Shown: positions 10,380 to 19,859, counted from the stretch's first letter. The stretch is 64,000 bases of DNA from Symsagittifera roscoffensis (GCF_963678635.1 NC_087067.1:2542001-2606000); one strand, 5' to 3'. The notes: a model not told the origin generated them from the letters alone. Program-made: numbers and translations.

Positions 10380-10735
10380 TACTTTCATTTTCTTTTGTCA
10401 AAATGTCTTTGCGAGAGCGACTGTTTTTCGATCTTCTTTTTCGAGAAATGGCTCTTCTTGTCCTACGCTTGTGTTTCTTTTTTCCACCTCCATATTGTTT
10501 CCGAACTGTTTTTGTTCCCACATCTTTTGCAAGTGTTTTGAGTTTTTTACGTCCACTAACAACTTCCCCAATCTCTGGAGCAGCGATTTCAAACAAAACT
10601 GCCCCAATTCTTTTCGCAGCTGGGACTATATACTTTTTAACAAAGGGGATTGCATTTCTCCCAAGAGTTTGTGCAAGTGCTCCAAAACCTCTTCCAGGCT
10701 GTCTTGCATGTCCTCAAAAAATAGGGAAATCAGCT
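10380..10735 (-). pseudogene. Maverick small basic virion-type protein
   Basis: Reading the minus strand, a Gly-rich start (GRGFGALAQTLGRNAIPFVK) leads to VPAAKRIGAVLFEIAAPEIG and VVSGRKKLKTLAKDVGTKTV, then a strongly basic tail (GGGKKKHKRRTRRAISRKRR). This order of a Gly-rich segment, an amphipathic PAAKR-IG helix, an AAPEI-VVSG segment and a basic tail is one I associate with a small Polinton protein, compared by some with adenovirus core or protein VI-type components. The N-terminal part is in a different frame from the 10207-10596 open segment, so at least one frameshift is present. The basic tail suggests DNA or membrane binding in the particle. Confidence 0.65.
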
Positions 10736-10777
10736 GAATTTTGAGCAACAATTTCGTATGAAGTTTAAATCAAAAAC

Positions 10778-11595
10778 GATTACTCGAAATCTTGCGGAAC
10801 AAGAGAACAACTCGAGTAATTCCTACGGACACAAAAGGAATTTTTTCGCCGGTACTATCTCTTAGTTCTAATTTGATACTATGGAAAAAATTTTTCAATA
10901 GTTTTCTAGACTGTAAACTTTTAAAAGACTGATAATTCATGTACTGTCCTGTAGAAATTATTTCTGCGATTTTAATTTGGAGATTAATGGAATACAACGC
11001 AAAAAAGGAGTTTTTGTATCACCGACTATGTCGTATTCTATAATATCACTAAATATCATCAAAGAATGTATTCTTATAACGTCGTAGGAATGATGAGGAT
11101 AATGCGGTACTTTTCCTTTCATTATAACCCCTGTTTGATTTTGCTTTAAATCACAACCAAAAATGTGACTCAATCAGAACTTTGAATAAAAAACACTGAT
11201 TGGTTCTCAGGTAAATGAACGGCAACCTTTTGAGTAATTTTATCTACTGATACATAGATTCCACTAGATTCAAATGCTTGAGCACCTGGACGTTCTCGAA
11301 TTTTGTTGTTCATGGCTACAACTATATCAACAATACTTGGATACAATCCTGGTTCCATATGCATTGGCACAATCTTTCTTTTCTCCTCAGAAATTTCTCT
11401 ACCATCTACGAATGTAAAATTTCCCTCTGTAATATTTTGATACAAAAAAGCGTATGATATTTCTAAAATAGTAACCTCCCATTCTCTTTTCAAATGTATT
11501 TGTTCGGATAGAAAGTTTGTAAAGGAACTAAGACTATTATTCGGATAACAATTAAAAGGAGCGTTGGAAATTAATTCAATGGTAAAAAAATCCAT
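10778..11595 (-). pseudogene. Maverick minor-capsid-type protein, frameshifted
   Basis: The piece 11170-11595 begins MDFFTIELISNAPFNCYPNN with the SSFTNFLSEQI-L-REWEV pattern and later LYQNITEGNF. The 10958-11173 piece adds the IIRIHSLMIFSDIIEYDIVG-type core, and 10770-10997 ends STGEKIPFVSVGITRVVLLF. All three match successive parts of one well-known Polinton protein of about 270 residues, thought to be a minor (penton-like) capsid protein. Two frame changes break it, near 11170 and 10980. It lies between the integrase and the small basic protein in the leftward block. The start is chosen at the ATG opening the conserved N-terminal motif. Confidence 0.75.
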
Positions 11596-11641
11596 GACAA
11601 CTGATCGATAGAAATTTAGTTTTAAAAAGGATTTACCTTTA

Positions 11642-12535
11642 ATCTGAACATTTTCTCAGCTCTTTTTCATAAAATTTTCCCAGAACTTCTTCTTTGTCGA
11701 GATCTTTGATGATGTATGTAGGAGACTTTTTAGTGCAATTTGCCAAAATTTCAAAAATTTCATCTGTAAATTGTGGTTTGTATCCTTTTCGGAACGAAAT
11801 ATCTTTCTTTGAAATTTTCACTCTGTCTCCAACTTTGAATTTTAGTTTCTTATAACTTGTTGGAGGTTTATTGTACAGAATTGAGAGTAAATCAGTATTC
11901 TTGACTTCTCTAGGTGATTTTCCAAACGATCTACTGATGCGACAATTCATTGTAGACACAAATTGCAGCAACTTGTGAATGAATTTTTCACCATTATCTT
12001 CTGTTTAATGATAAATAACGTGTTTTATTGATTGAATGGCTCTCTCTGCAAATGCAGCTTTTGTTTCACTCATTGTCGAGTAAACTTCAAGGTTTTTTTC
12101 TTGCAAAATTGTTTAAAAGTTCCCCCATATTCTGTTCCTTTATCAACACAAAGCTTTATGTCCTTTATGTTCCTTGTTTTTTCGAGAAATCATTTTTTTG
12201 AAAGCTTGCAAAGTGTCTTTGGCATATTTAGTTTTCATTGTTTGAACTCTGACAAATCGCGAAAAAACTTCAAAAACAACCAATAAATACTTGACTTCAT
12301 TGTCTTGACTCCCTAGTTCGTCCACAAATGCCAAAATCATACACCAATTTTCATTGATATACTTTGAAGAAGCTTGAAGCCTTTGGAACGTCTATTGGAG
12401 GACCAAATTTTGTATACAATGTCTTGATTTGTAAAAATTGTTCTACTTTCTTTTTTGACAATCCGCTTGCTTTACTCAAGTATCGCACAGAACAGTACGC
12501 AGCTCTAACCCTAGAATACAATCTGATCTGTTCAG
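11642..12535 (-). pseudogene. Maverick DDE integrase
   Basis: The minus strand holds the three catalytic acids of a retroviral-type integrase in the right order: Asp in LAFVDELG with KYLLVVFEVFSRF just after it, Asp in DKGTEYGG, and Glu in FAERAIQSIK. The C-terminal part (11639-11971) has the KFKVGDRVKISK and FRKGYKPQFTDEIF motifs and ends at FYEKELRKC, the small barrel or chromodomain-like tail typical of Polinton integrases. Frameshifts between about 12050 and 12170 and one in-frame stop disrupt it. The enzyme would insert the element into DNA and generate target duplications. The duplication breakpoint at about 12262 lies inside this gene. Confidence 0.88.
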
Positions 12536-12537
12536 TC

Positions 12538-12924
12538 TTACCTTTTCAGATTTTGAAAAGGATCCAAGTTCATCTGTCTTTCGCTTTGGCATTCTTGAGT
12601 TGCTTCCACAATGGTAAAGTAAATATAGCGAAAGTCGGTAATTTTTCGCTTTAGTGCACACACAAAGTCTACAATTGATTCTTTTGTGTCTCGATTATAT
12701 AATATGATTTTTTCTGGCTGACTTAATCTAATTCTAGAGGAATTCAAAGTTAAGTCAATAAGGTGCTTATTGTTACTCGTATTCACATTTGCATTTACAG
12801 CACTGTAAATAAAACCTCTTGGTACAATCTTTTCTTTTTCATGCTTTTGTTCCAATTTTGGTTTTATTGGAAGTGTACTTTGTATTTGATAAATTGAGTA
12901 AGGAATTAGAACAAAGTGATCCAT
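12538..12924 (-). pseudogene. Unassigned Maverick reading frame, copy A
   Basis: This 128-codon minus-strand segment has a counterpart at 15521-15844 in copy B with clear protein-level agreement, including LTLNSSRIRLSQPEKIILYN and DTKESIVDFVCALKR. Conservation of frame between copies suggests a real gene upstream of the integrase. I do not recognise the family. The copy B version contains DFDSIY, loosely like an exonuclease or polymerase acidic motif, but that is too weak for a call. Confidence 0.45.
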
Positions 12925-12925
12925 A

Positions 12926-13228
12926 CTATGTCAATCGTTTATTGACAAAAGGAATGATAACAGATATTAATTGTAAGCCTTTTGGCGAGCTTAAAATAGT
13001 TCTCCTTTTATGCAGTGAAGTTCTTCTTCGTGTGAGTTCTGATATTTTTCTTCGATTTTTTACTACTTCTACTTTTCGAAGATCCTTTAGCTCGTCTCCT
13101 AGCAAGTTTACTAGACATTCGCTGAGGAATTGAATGAAACTTTTTGGACAATGGAGGATAATTTTTTTTTGAAGTTTTTGGGAAAATGTTTGAAATGTTG
13201 GGAGTACAGAGACGTATTGTATGCTCAT
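12926..13228 (-). CDS. Small basic Maverick protein, copy A
   Basis: This is a 100-codon minus-strand frame directly downstream of the ATPase. It combines a hydrophobic start (PKSFIQFLSECLVNLL) with a basic, heptad-like segment (LTRRRTSLHKRRTILSSPKG). Small Lys/Arg-rich proteins of this build, with a leucine-rich head and the pattern R-KRVSL-KKR-LL, recur in Polinton-like elements near the ATPase. A core or DNA-condensing role is inferred from charge only. The equivalent in copy B (15950-16185) is broken. Confidence 0.5.
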   Translation of the reverse strand: MSIQYVSVLPTFQTFSQKLQKKIILHCPKSFIQFLSECLVNLLGDELKDLRKVEVVKNRRKISELTRRRTSLHKRRTILSSPKGLQLISVIIPFVNKRLT

Positions 13229-13229
13229 C

Positions 13230-13870
13230 GTCCGAAAACTTTGTTTCTGTTCCTGCTGGTAGATAAAACTTTGATGAAGTTGAATCCTTGTTTGTGCAAT
13301 ATCTTAGCTAATCAACTGTTTTTGGAGTGAAATCAAGGAGTAATTGACCATAGGGAGTAGATGTTGCATCTTGATACCACTCTTTCAATTGTGATCCTAG
13401 ACCTAGTTGTTGATTTAAGGTATTGATTTGTAAAACATCTCTCGGTGACATGAACAAGACTATATGTGTAATTTGTAACTCAGCATCTCTTGCCAATTTG
13501 CTTTGATGAAACAAGTTATGCCTAATATTTATTATATTCAGTCCACTGTGTCTTCCAGCAGTAGCAACTTTTACAAACTACATAGAAATTGAAATTTCTT
13601 CACAAGAGTCATCAAATATTAACAAGTATTTTGTTCCATTAAAGGGAAGGTTTGCAATTAGTTCAAAGTCAACTCCTTAGATAATTTTAAGGTTTTTTAT
13701 TTGCATTTGTCCATAAAGAGGTTGATAATGTTGATAAAAATAAAAAGTTTGTCAATTTTTGATTGAAATGTACCAATTTTTAACCAATCAAAAAAAAGAT
13801 GCATTTTTCGAGATCCACTCGGTCCATCTAGCGAAATAAAAACTCATTCTTTGAAGAAAATTTTTTTATT
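13230..13870 (-). pseudogene. Maverick packaging ATPase, copy A (Walker A damaged)
   Basis: The minus strand shows the P-loop as GPSGSRK, where the Gly before Lys has become Arg, compared with GPSGSGK in copy B. Downstream are FHQSKLARDAELQITHIVLF, MSPRDVLQI and LGSQLKEWYQDATSTPYGQL, motifs of the FtsK/HerA-type genome-packaging ATPase of Polintons. Frameshifts and stops fall between the P-loop and 13514. In the family this motor pumps DNA into the preformed capsid. The lost P-loop Gly together with the breaks means this copy cannot work. Confidence 0.8.
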
Positions 13871-13934
13871 CATAGCCTTGGAGAAGGTTAAATATAACCG
13901 ACTGTACTTGATAAAATTGCTACCCAAACTGTTG

Positions 13935-14150
13935 TTTCTTCACATGTAGGATATAACATTAATCGAACGACTGCACATGCTTGTATTAAAACTATGACTA
14001 AAAATTTGCACATTAAAACTCAAAGAGATCTATTACACGTACCTCCAAAAAACGTCCATGATTTTTGTTCATGATTCTCCTCATCAAAAACAATAATTCC
14101 TAAATTTAATTGCCTATCACATTCATCACCCAGCTCAACTTTGAAATGAA
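13935..14150 (-). pseudogene. Conserved Maverick reading frame next to ATPase, copy A
   Basis: The minus strand reads FKVELGDECDRQLNLGI followed by VFDEENHEQKSWTF, closely matching 16931-17119 in copy B (MGDESDRHLNLGIFVFDEEN). The upstream region is degenerate. I do not recognise the protein; the conserved GDE-DR--N-GI pattern suggests a folded domain. It lies directly upstream of the ATPase in the leftward block. Confidence 0.45.
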
Positions 14151-14219
14151 AAAATTGATAACTATTATCAATTGAATTTCAAATACACAATAATACAAAA
14201 TTATTTAGATTATTTACAA

Positions 14220-14600
14220 TTCATTAAAAACATCGAGTCCACTCTCCGTACGCAAATGCTTTTCTTTCTGCACAGTGAAGAGTATTTGCATGACGAAATG
14301 GGTAGTTGCTACACCTCCAATCATATTCTTCATATTTGAAAACCAAATTCTGAATTTCTGGGCATGCGTAGTCATCCAAGTTTGTAACCTTTGTTTCCAA
14401 AATTTCTGACAGAATTTTACATTTTTTATAACCTTTTCCAAAAAACTCCGTTTCTGGAGCTTTTAACTTTTTCAATATTTTTTCAAGATCAGTATTTTTT
14501 TCATGGCCACTGTTCCAATTGAACCCATAAAGATGCTTCGTACACCAAGCAGACTGAGATGTAGCTTTGAACTTTTTGGTAGGAAGAAAGGAATATCCCT
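14220..14600 (-). pseudogene. Cys/His-containing Maverick protein, copy A
   Basis: The open piece 14224-14475 contains ETEFFGKGYKKCKILSEI, NLDDYACPEIQNLVFKYEEY and CSNYPFRHANTLHCAERKAF, giving a Cys/His cluster near the C-terminus that could bind zinc. Upstream in frame are KATSQSAWCTKHLYGFNWNSG. The layout of an H-hG-NW-G motif, a KG--K motif, a hLEDh-CP motif and a terminal Cys/His patch recalls an uncharacterised protein type that I have met in arthropod and cnidarian mobile elements. I cannot name a function. Copy B is at 17222-17588. Confidence 0.5.
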
Positions 14601-14889
14601 TGGTAGGAAGAAAGGTTTGTCCATTTTTTCTAAACTCCTAACTTTTTCACTATTTTGTTTTCATTACACTCAATATTCAACACAACTAGACTCATGATGT
14701 AAAATGTTTTGGCTAAAGTTTTTGGTTAAAATGACTAATGATCGAACAATGCATATACTAATGATGCAAAAATTTTAACATATAAATAGAAGAAAATCCA
14801 TCACGCGACCAAGGAAACAAGAATTTGAAAATCTACGTAAAACATAACAATAACGAGGTCCCTTATAAGTAGTAGACTTCACAGATCCA

Positions 14890-15120
14890 GCTGCATCATG
14901 TTAAATTGCATTAAGTCTGAAAATTTTTGAATTTGCAAAAAAGTAATCCGTACAGGAATTTCTGTATCCAATTAAACCCCCACAGTGAAATTTTTGTCCA
15001 TTTCTTTCAAATTTGTGTTTTGGCCCAAAACAAAACAGGTACCAAGAAAACAGTTTTTCTTTTTGTATTTGATGAAAAGTCATGCTTAATCAAATCAAAA
15101 TTTCTGAGAATTTCATTCAA
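14890..15120 (-). pseudogene. Unassigned Maverick reading frame, copy A
   Basis: This is the copy A counterpart of the 78-codon frame at 17877-18113. The shared end FGGLIGYRNSC and YFFANSK-FRLNAI are clear, with the N-terminal part shifted to another frame. No domain is recognised. Its retention in both copies indicates a former gene at the upstream edge of the duplicated block. Confidence 0.35.
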
Positions 15121-15244
15121 TTTCTGAACGTTCATTTTCTACAGTGCATTTGTCAATAATGATACAAGTTATTTTGAATGTTTCTATATACGACAAAACC
15201 GAGGGGATAAAATCAACCAGTTTATTATACTCTTCTTTTTCCAA

Positions 15245-15515
15245 AAAACATCAACAACAACCAATAAATACTTGACTTCATTGTCCTGGCTCCCTAGTTT
15301 GTCCACAAATGCCAAAACCATACACCAAATTTCATTGATATATTTTGAAAAAAGCTTGAAGCCTTGGGAACGTCTGATTGGAGGACCAAATTTTGAATAC
15401 TATGTCTTTGTTTGTAAAAATTATACCACTTTCCTTTTTGACAATCCGCTTGCTTTACTCAAGTATCGCACAGAACCGTACGCAGCTCTACCCCTAGAAT
15501 ACAATCTGATCTGTT
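15245..15515 (-). pseudogene. Integrase 5' fragment in copy B
   Basis: The minus strand encodes the N-terminal side of the integrase including FVDKLGSQDNEVKYLLVV, which carries the first catalytic Asp, and then stops at the duplication junction. Only this fragment is present. Here the residue after VD is Lys (VDKLG), where copy A has Glu. Confidence 0.75.
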
Positions 15516-15520
15516 CAGAC

Positions 15521-15844
15521 TTACCTTTTCAGATTTTGAAAGGGATACAAGTTCATCCGTCTTTCGCTTTGGCATTCTTGAGTTGCTTCCACAATGGTAA
15601 AGTAAATATCGCGAAAGTCGGTATTTTTTCGCTTTAGTGCACACACAAAGTCTACAATTGATTCTTTTGTGTCTCGATTGTATAATATGATTTTTTCTGG
15701 CTGACTTAGTCTAATTCTAGAAGAATTCAAAGTTAAGTCAGTAAGGTGCTTAATGTTACTCGTTTTCACATTTGCATTTACGGCTCTGTAAATAGAATCA
15801 AAGTCTTTTGGTACAACCTTTTCTTTTTCATGCTTTTGTTCCAA
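15521..15844 (-). pseudogene. Unassigned Maverick reading frame, copy B
   Basis: This 107-codon counterpart of 12538-12924 shows the same LTLNSSRIRLSQPEKIILYN core. It starts with EKVVPKDFDSIYRAVNANV. The agreement of protein over nucleotide differences supports a coding past. Function unknown; it lies between the small basic protein and the integrase. Confidence 0.45.
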
Positions 15845-15949
15845 TTTTGATTTTTTTGGAAGTGTACTTTGTGATTGATAAAATGACTAAGGAATTAGAA
15901 CAAATTGATCCATACTATGTCAATCGTTTAACGACAAAAGGAGTGATAA

Positions 15950-16185
15950 CAGATGTAATTATAAGCCTTTTGGCGAGCTTAAAATAGTTCTCCTTTTATG
16001 CAGTGAAGTTTTTCTTCGTGTGAGTTCTGATATTTCTCTTCGTTTTTTTTTACTACTTCTTCTTTTCGGAGATCCTTTAGCTCGTCTCGTAGCAAGTTTA
16101 CTAGACATTCCCTGAGGAATTGAATGAAACTTTTTGGACAATGGAGGATGATTTTTTTTAAAGAATTTTTTGGGAAAATGTTTGA
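15950..16185 (-). pseudogene. Small basic Maverick protein, copy B (broken)
   Basis: This is the counterpart of 12926-13228. The basic part (LTRRKTSLHKRRTILSSPKG) is intact but the middle has a frame change near 16050 and the N-terminal hydrophobic part is split off. It follows the copy B ATPase in the leftward block. Confidence 0.5.
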
Positions 16186-16214
16186 AATATTGGGAGTAGA
16201 GAGACGTATTGTAT

Positions 16215-16885
16215 GCTCATCGTCCGAAAACTTTGTTTCTGTTCCTGCAGGTAGATAAAACTTTAATGGAACTGGACCCTTGTTTGTGCAATATCTTAGC
16301 TAAGCAACTGTTTTTGGAATTAAATCAATGAGTAGTTGACCATAGGGAGTAGATGTTGCATCTTGATACCACTCTTTCAATTGTGATCCCAGACCTAGTT
16401 GTTGACTTAAGGTATTGATTTGTTAAACATCTCTCGGTGACATGAACAAGACTATATGTGTATTTTGTAACTCAGCATCTCTTCCCAATTTGCTTTGATG
16501 AAACAAGTTATGCTTAATATATATTGTATTCAATCCCTTGTGTCTTCCAGCAGTAGCAACTTTTACAAACTGCTTAGAATTTGAAATTTTTTCACAAGAT
16601 TCATTAAATATTAACAAGTATTTTGTTCTATTAAAGGGAAGATTTGCAATTAGTTCAAAGTCAACTCTTTGGATAACTTTCAGGTTTTTTCTTTGTATTT
16701 GTTCATAAAGAGGTTGATAATGTTGATAAAAATAAAAAATTTGTCATATTTTGATTGGATTGTACCAATTTTTAACCAATCAAAAATAAGATGCAATTTT
16801 CCAGATCCACTCGGTCCAAGTAGCGAAATAAAAACTCGTTCTTTGAAAGAAATTTTTTATTCATAGCTTTGGAGAAAGTAAAATA
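16215..16885 (-). pseudogene. Maverick packaging ATPase, copy B (Walker A intact)
   Basis: On the minus strand RVFISLLGPSGSGKLHLIFD gives an intact P-loop (about 16790-16835). Further on, LLIFNESCEKISNSKQFVKV includes a Walker B-like hydrophobic-acid motif, followed by ATAGRHKGLNTIYIKHNLF and HQSKLGRDAELQNTHIVLF. These are hallmarks of the HerA/FtsK-type Polinton packaging ATPase. A premature stop after MSPRDV (16423) separates the C-terminal part (LGLGSQLKEWYQDATSTPYG), and frameshifts occur between the P-loop and 16620. It retains more of the family motifs than copy A. Confidence 0.85.
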
Positions 16886-16930
16886 TAACTGACTGTACTT
16901 GATAAAATTGCTACCCAAACTGTTGTTTCT

Positions 16931-17119
16931 TCACTTGTAGGGGATAAAATTATTCGAACGACTGCACATGCTAGTATTAAAACTATGACTAAAAACTGGC
17001 ACATAAAAACTCAGATCTATTACACGTACGTCCAAAAACGTCCATGATTTTTGTTCATGATTCTCCTCATCAAAAACAAAAATTCCTAAATTTAAATGCC
17101 TGTCAGATTCATCACCCAT
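16931..17119 (-). pseudogene. Conserved Maverick reading frame next to ATPase, copy B
   Basis: This 62-codon segment begins MGDESDRHLNLGIFVFDEEN and corresponds to 13935-14150. It lies upstream of the copy B ATPase. The frame is preserved in both copies for about 40 residues, supporting a coding origin. No known domain was recognised. Confidence 0.45.
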
Positions 17120-17221
17120 CTCAACTTTGAAATGAAAAAATTGATAACTATTATCAATTAAATTTCAAAAACACGATAATACAAAATTATTTAGATCATT
17201 TCCAATTCATTAAAAAACATC

Positions 17222-17588
17222 GAGTCCACTTTCCGCATGCAAATGCTTTTCTTTCGGCACAGTGAAGAGTATTTGCATGACGAAATGGCTAATTGCTACA
17301 CCTCCAATCATATTCTTCATATTTGAAAACCAAATTCTGAATTTCTGGGCATGCGTAGTCATCCAAGTTTGTAACCTTTGTTTCCAAAATTTCTGACAGA
17401 ATTTTACATTTTTTATAACCTTTTCCAAAAAACTCCGTTTCTGGAGCTTTTAATTTTTTCAATATTTTTTCAAGATCAGTATTTTTTTCATGGCCACTGT
17501 TCCAATTGAATCCATAAAGATGCTTCGTACACCAAGCAGACTGAGATGTAGCTTTGAACTTTTTGGTAGGAAGAAAGGAATATCCCAC
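17222..17588 (-). pseudogene. Cys/His-containing Maverick protein, copy B
   Basis: This 99-codon open segment with the same motifs as copy A begins MGYSFLPTKKFKATSQSAWC and includes KHLYGFNWNSG and NLDDYACPEIQNL. After CSN the frame is broken and the Cys/His-rich end continues in another frame to about 17222. It is the longer intact version of this unknown protein. Confidence 0.5.
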
Positions 17589-17876
17589 AGTTTGTCCATT
17601 TTTTCTAAACTCCTAACTCTTTCACTATTTTGTTTTCAATACACACAATATCCAACACAACTAGACTCATGATGTAAACTGTTTTGGCTAAAGTTTTTTG
17701 TTAAAATGAATAACAATCGAACAATGCATATACTAAAGAAGCAAAAAATTTAACATATAAACAGAAGAAAAATCCATCACGCGACCAAGGAAACAAGAAC
17801 TTGGAAATCTAGGTAAAAGATAACAATAACCAGGTCCCTTATAAAAAGTAGACTTCACAGATCCAGCTGCATCATG

Positions 17877-18113
17877 TTAAATTGCATTAAGTCTGAAAAC
17901 TTTTGAATTTGCAAAAAAGTAAACCGTACAGGAATTTCTGTATCCAATTAAACCCCCAAAACGAAATTTTTGTTCCATTTCTTTCAAATTTATGTTTGGG
18001 TCCAAAACAAAACAGGTACAAAGAAAGTAATTTTTTCTTTTTGTATTTGATGAAAAGTCATGCCTAATCACATCAAAATTTCTGAGAATTTCATTCAATT
18101 TCTGAACGTTCAT
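17877..18113 (-). CDS. Unassigned Maverick reading frame, copy B
   Basis: This 78-codon minus-strand frame begins MNVQKLNEILRNFDVIRHDF and ends FANSKVFRLNAI. The N-terminal helix and mixed composition look protein-like and the copy A counterpart conserves the C-terminal half. No homologous family is recognised. It is the most upstream member of the duplicated leftward block. Confidence 0.4.
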   Translation of the reverse strand: MNVQKLNEILRNFDVIRHDFSSNTKRKNYFLCTCFVLDPNINLKEMEQKFRFGGLIGYRNSCTVYFFANSKVFRLNAI

Positions 18114-18220
18114 TTTCTAGAGTGCCTTCGTCAATAATTATACGAATTATTTTGAATGTTTCTACATAAGACAAAACCGAGGGGATAAAATCAACTAGTT
18201 TATTATTATCTTCTTTTTCC

Positions 18221-18586
18221 AACTAAAGTTTCTGATAGTTTTTCCATGTGTTTTTTTTTCTACGGTACTCTATGAGATCTATTTATTTAGTATCTGAACG
18301 ATAACTTAGAAAAAAATTTTGTCTACCATTATGCAAAGTCCACTCAAACTGAGAAATTTGTGATTCTGTATCCAAATCTTGCAATTTTGGTAAATTTTGA
18401 GATTCCAAAACTGTGAGTTAAAATTTTTGAGACTTTTCTTGTAAGACGATATGAAAAAGTCTCAATTTAATTTGAAGCTTAAAAACAAGATTTTTGGAAA
18501 AACCAATGTTCCAACTCATACTGCTCAGCTCAAAAAAATGATTCAAGAAGATGAATATTTGAATTAAATGACTATAATAACATCGC
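18221..18586. other. Gap between duplicated block and 18587 gene
   Basis: This is AT-rich sequence without a credible gene. A minus-strand reading frame (18418-18666) overlaps the end of the next gene in another frame and is probably a shadow. Leader and polyadenylation signals of the neighbouring leftward genes could lie here but none is distinct. Confidence 0.4.
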
Positions 18587-19138
18587 TCAACAAATTTTTT
18601 GAACATTACAATTCTCAACAAACATAAATTCGTTGAATTCGTCCAAAGTATAGTTGACATAGGCAACTTGCTTCAAGACTTCGTTCTCCTTTGCAGTGAA
18701 GAGTCGAATCTGAATGTAGGGTGGCTTGTTCACACTGTACTTCTTGATTTTGACACACACCCTTCTCTTCTTGTATGTTGCTACGACATACACCGCATGA
18801 CAGTTCGCAAGTTCCTGCTCCATGGTTGAGTCTTTGTCAGAATAGGGTTCCAATACAGGAACGAGTCTAAGGATTTCAGCATCGTGAATAACAGTATTCC
18901 GTATTGCTGATATCATTTCCCCTTCTTTTTCACCAAGATATACTTGCTGGGTTTTTTCGATTTGTCCCGATTCATCTTTCTTCAGCAATTGGAAGCACGG
19001 TTCAAAGTAAATTTTTCCGTTGTAGGGTTTTTGGGACCAAGAAAATCTCCCAATTCTTTTGTGGTTCTGAGCAAATTCAATATAGTTGGTAAGGATATCT
19101 TTTCGTGAATACATTTTTGATTTGAGACTCAGAGTCAA
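18587..19138 (-). CDS. Intact unknown Maverick protein, 183 codons
   Basis: This is one of the few unbroken genes of the element. The start at 19138 may be a few codons upstream of the better Met in SKMYSRKDI. The protein is mixed alpha/beta in composition, with a C-terminal part VCVKIKKYSVNKPPYIQIRL followed by YVNYTLDEFNEF. That basic strand, PYIQIRLF strand and final helix loosely recall the PC4-type single-stranded-DNA-binding fold, but this is a weak visual resemblance only. It is divergent from the 19352 gene across a 213-bp intergenic region packed with transcription-factor-like sites. Its intactness amid decayed neighbours is notable. Confidence 0.6.
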   Translation of the reverse strand: MTLSLKSKMYSRKDILTNYIEFAQNHKRIGRFSWSQKPYNGKIYFEPCFQLLKKDESGQIEKTQQVYLGEKEGEMISAIRNTVIHDAEILRLVPVLEPYSDKDSTMEQELANCHAVYVVATYKKRRVCVKIKKYSVNKPPYIQIRLFTAKENEVLKQVAYVNYTLDEFNEFMFVENCNVQKIC

Positions 19139-19199
19139 CTGATCAGTAGTAGATAATTCAAAAAAATATTATTATTTGTAAATATGTAGAAATTAGGAA

Positions 19200-19312
19200 A
19201 ATTGATGACTCACTGTACATTCCAAATAAGGTATTATTACCTTATATGGAACAATGAGTAGGCGATGGTCCAAATATGGACATTGCGTAGGTGATGGAAC
19301 TACTATATAAGC
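19200..19312 (+). promoter_or_regulatory. AP-1 / triple CArG / TATA promoter region
   Basis: Within 105 bp there is TGACTCA (19206-19212, AP-1 consensus), three perfect CC(A/T)6GG boxes, namely CCAAATAAGG (19222-19231), CCTTATATGG (19240-19249) and CCAAATATGG (19270-19279), and TATATAA (19304-19310). The plus-strand gene starts at 19352, 42 bases after the TATA-like box. GTAGGCGATG and GTAGGTGATG also occur here (near 19258 and 19287) and recur in the 22.5 kb promoter array. Confidence 0.6.
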
Positions 19313-19351
19313 AATTCAATGTAGATGAAAATCATTTCCAACAAGTAATCG

Positions 19352-19834
19352 TTGATGGCATCTGCTTTGTGTCAAGCATATCCCACTTTTAAATCGGACT
19401 ACAATGCAAAATCGCTTTTTATCTCTGTCTCAGAAAAATTTTATGAAAAGTTCATTGTTACCCAAGACTACTGTGCATCTAACCATTCATCATTCTTCCG
19501 AGTAGAAAATTGCAAATTTCTTTTAGTATTAATCGGATCATTGCTCGATCAAATTTTGCAAAGATTAGATAAATATCATTTCCTTTATCAAATTGGTGAC
19601 TTAAAATATACTTTGTACAAAAACAGATTTTATTCAAATGTTATTTCATCAAGAGGTGCAGTCGAACACAGCTTGAAATGTAGAATACCGGAAAAAATAC
19701 CCAATGTTGCAAAGAAACGCCTGCTGCGAACAAAATTCAAAAGACATTATCTCAGTTCTGCTCAGAAGCTTGCGTCCACTCAGACTCTTATATCAGCTTT
19801 TTTGATTGTTTCATTGATGGTTATGGTACAGTAA
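19352..19834 (+). CDS. Intact unknown Maverick protein, 160 codons
   Basis: The protein begins MMASALCQAYPTFKSDYNAK, has a middle with LVLIGSLLDQILQRLDKYHF, a basic stretch (VAKKRLLRTKFKRHYLSSAQ) and a hydrophobic end (TLISAFLIVSLMVMV) that could be a membrane anchor. The first in-frame codon of the frame is an alternative; an ATG is present at 19354-19356 in the other frame, and the true start may be a few codons in. I recognise no family. It lies behind the AP-1/CArG/TATA region, divergent from the 18587 gene, which suggests an early or regulatory gene; this is inference. Confidence 0.5.
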   Translation: MMASALCQAYPTFKSDYNAKSLFISVSEKFYEKFIVTQDYCASNHSSFFRVENCKFLLVLIGSLLDQILQRLDKYHFLYQIGDLKYTLYKNRFYSNVISSRGAVEHSLKCRIPEKIPNVAKKRLLRTKFKRHYLSSAQKLASTQTLISAFLIVSLMVMVQ

Positions 19835-19859
19835 ATAGTGAGCATGTCAATTTATTCTT

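Larger units (their letters stand above)
12263..15242. repeat. Tandem duplication inside the Maverick, copy A (about 2.98 kb)
   Basis: Copy A and copy B (15243-18220) align over their whole length with scattered substitutions and small indels. For example CAGATCCAGCTGCATCATG occurs at about 14884 and 17859, and AACAACCAATAAATACTTGA at about 12274 and 15256. Each copy runs from inside the integrase gene up past the packaging ATPase to an unassigned reading frame. The divergence between copies shows that the duplication is not recent. Confidence 0.9.
15243..18220. repeat. Tandem duplication inside the Maverick, copy B (about 2.98 kb)
   Basis: This is the second copy of the block described for 12263-15242. 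Its left end cuts the integrase gene just after KYLLVVV, and the sequence passes directly into the right end of copy A. Its right end (about 18220) passes into sequence not found in copy A, so copy B holds the original upstream junction and copy A holds the original integrase continuation. Confidence 0.9.
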
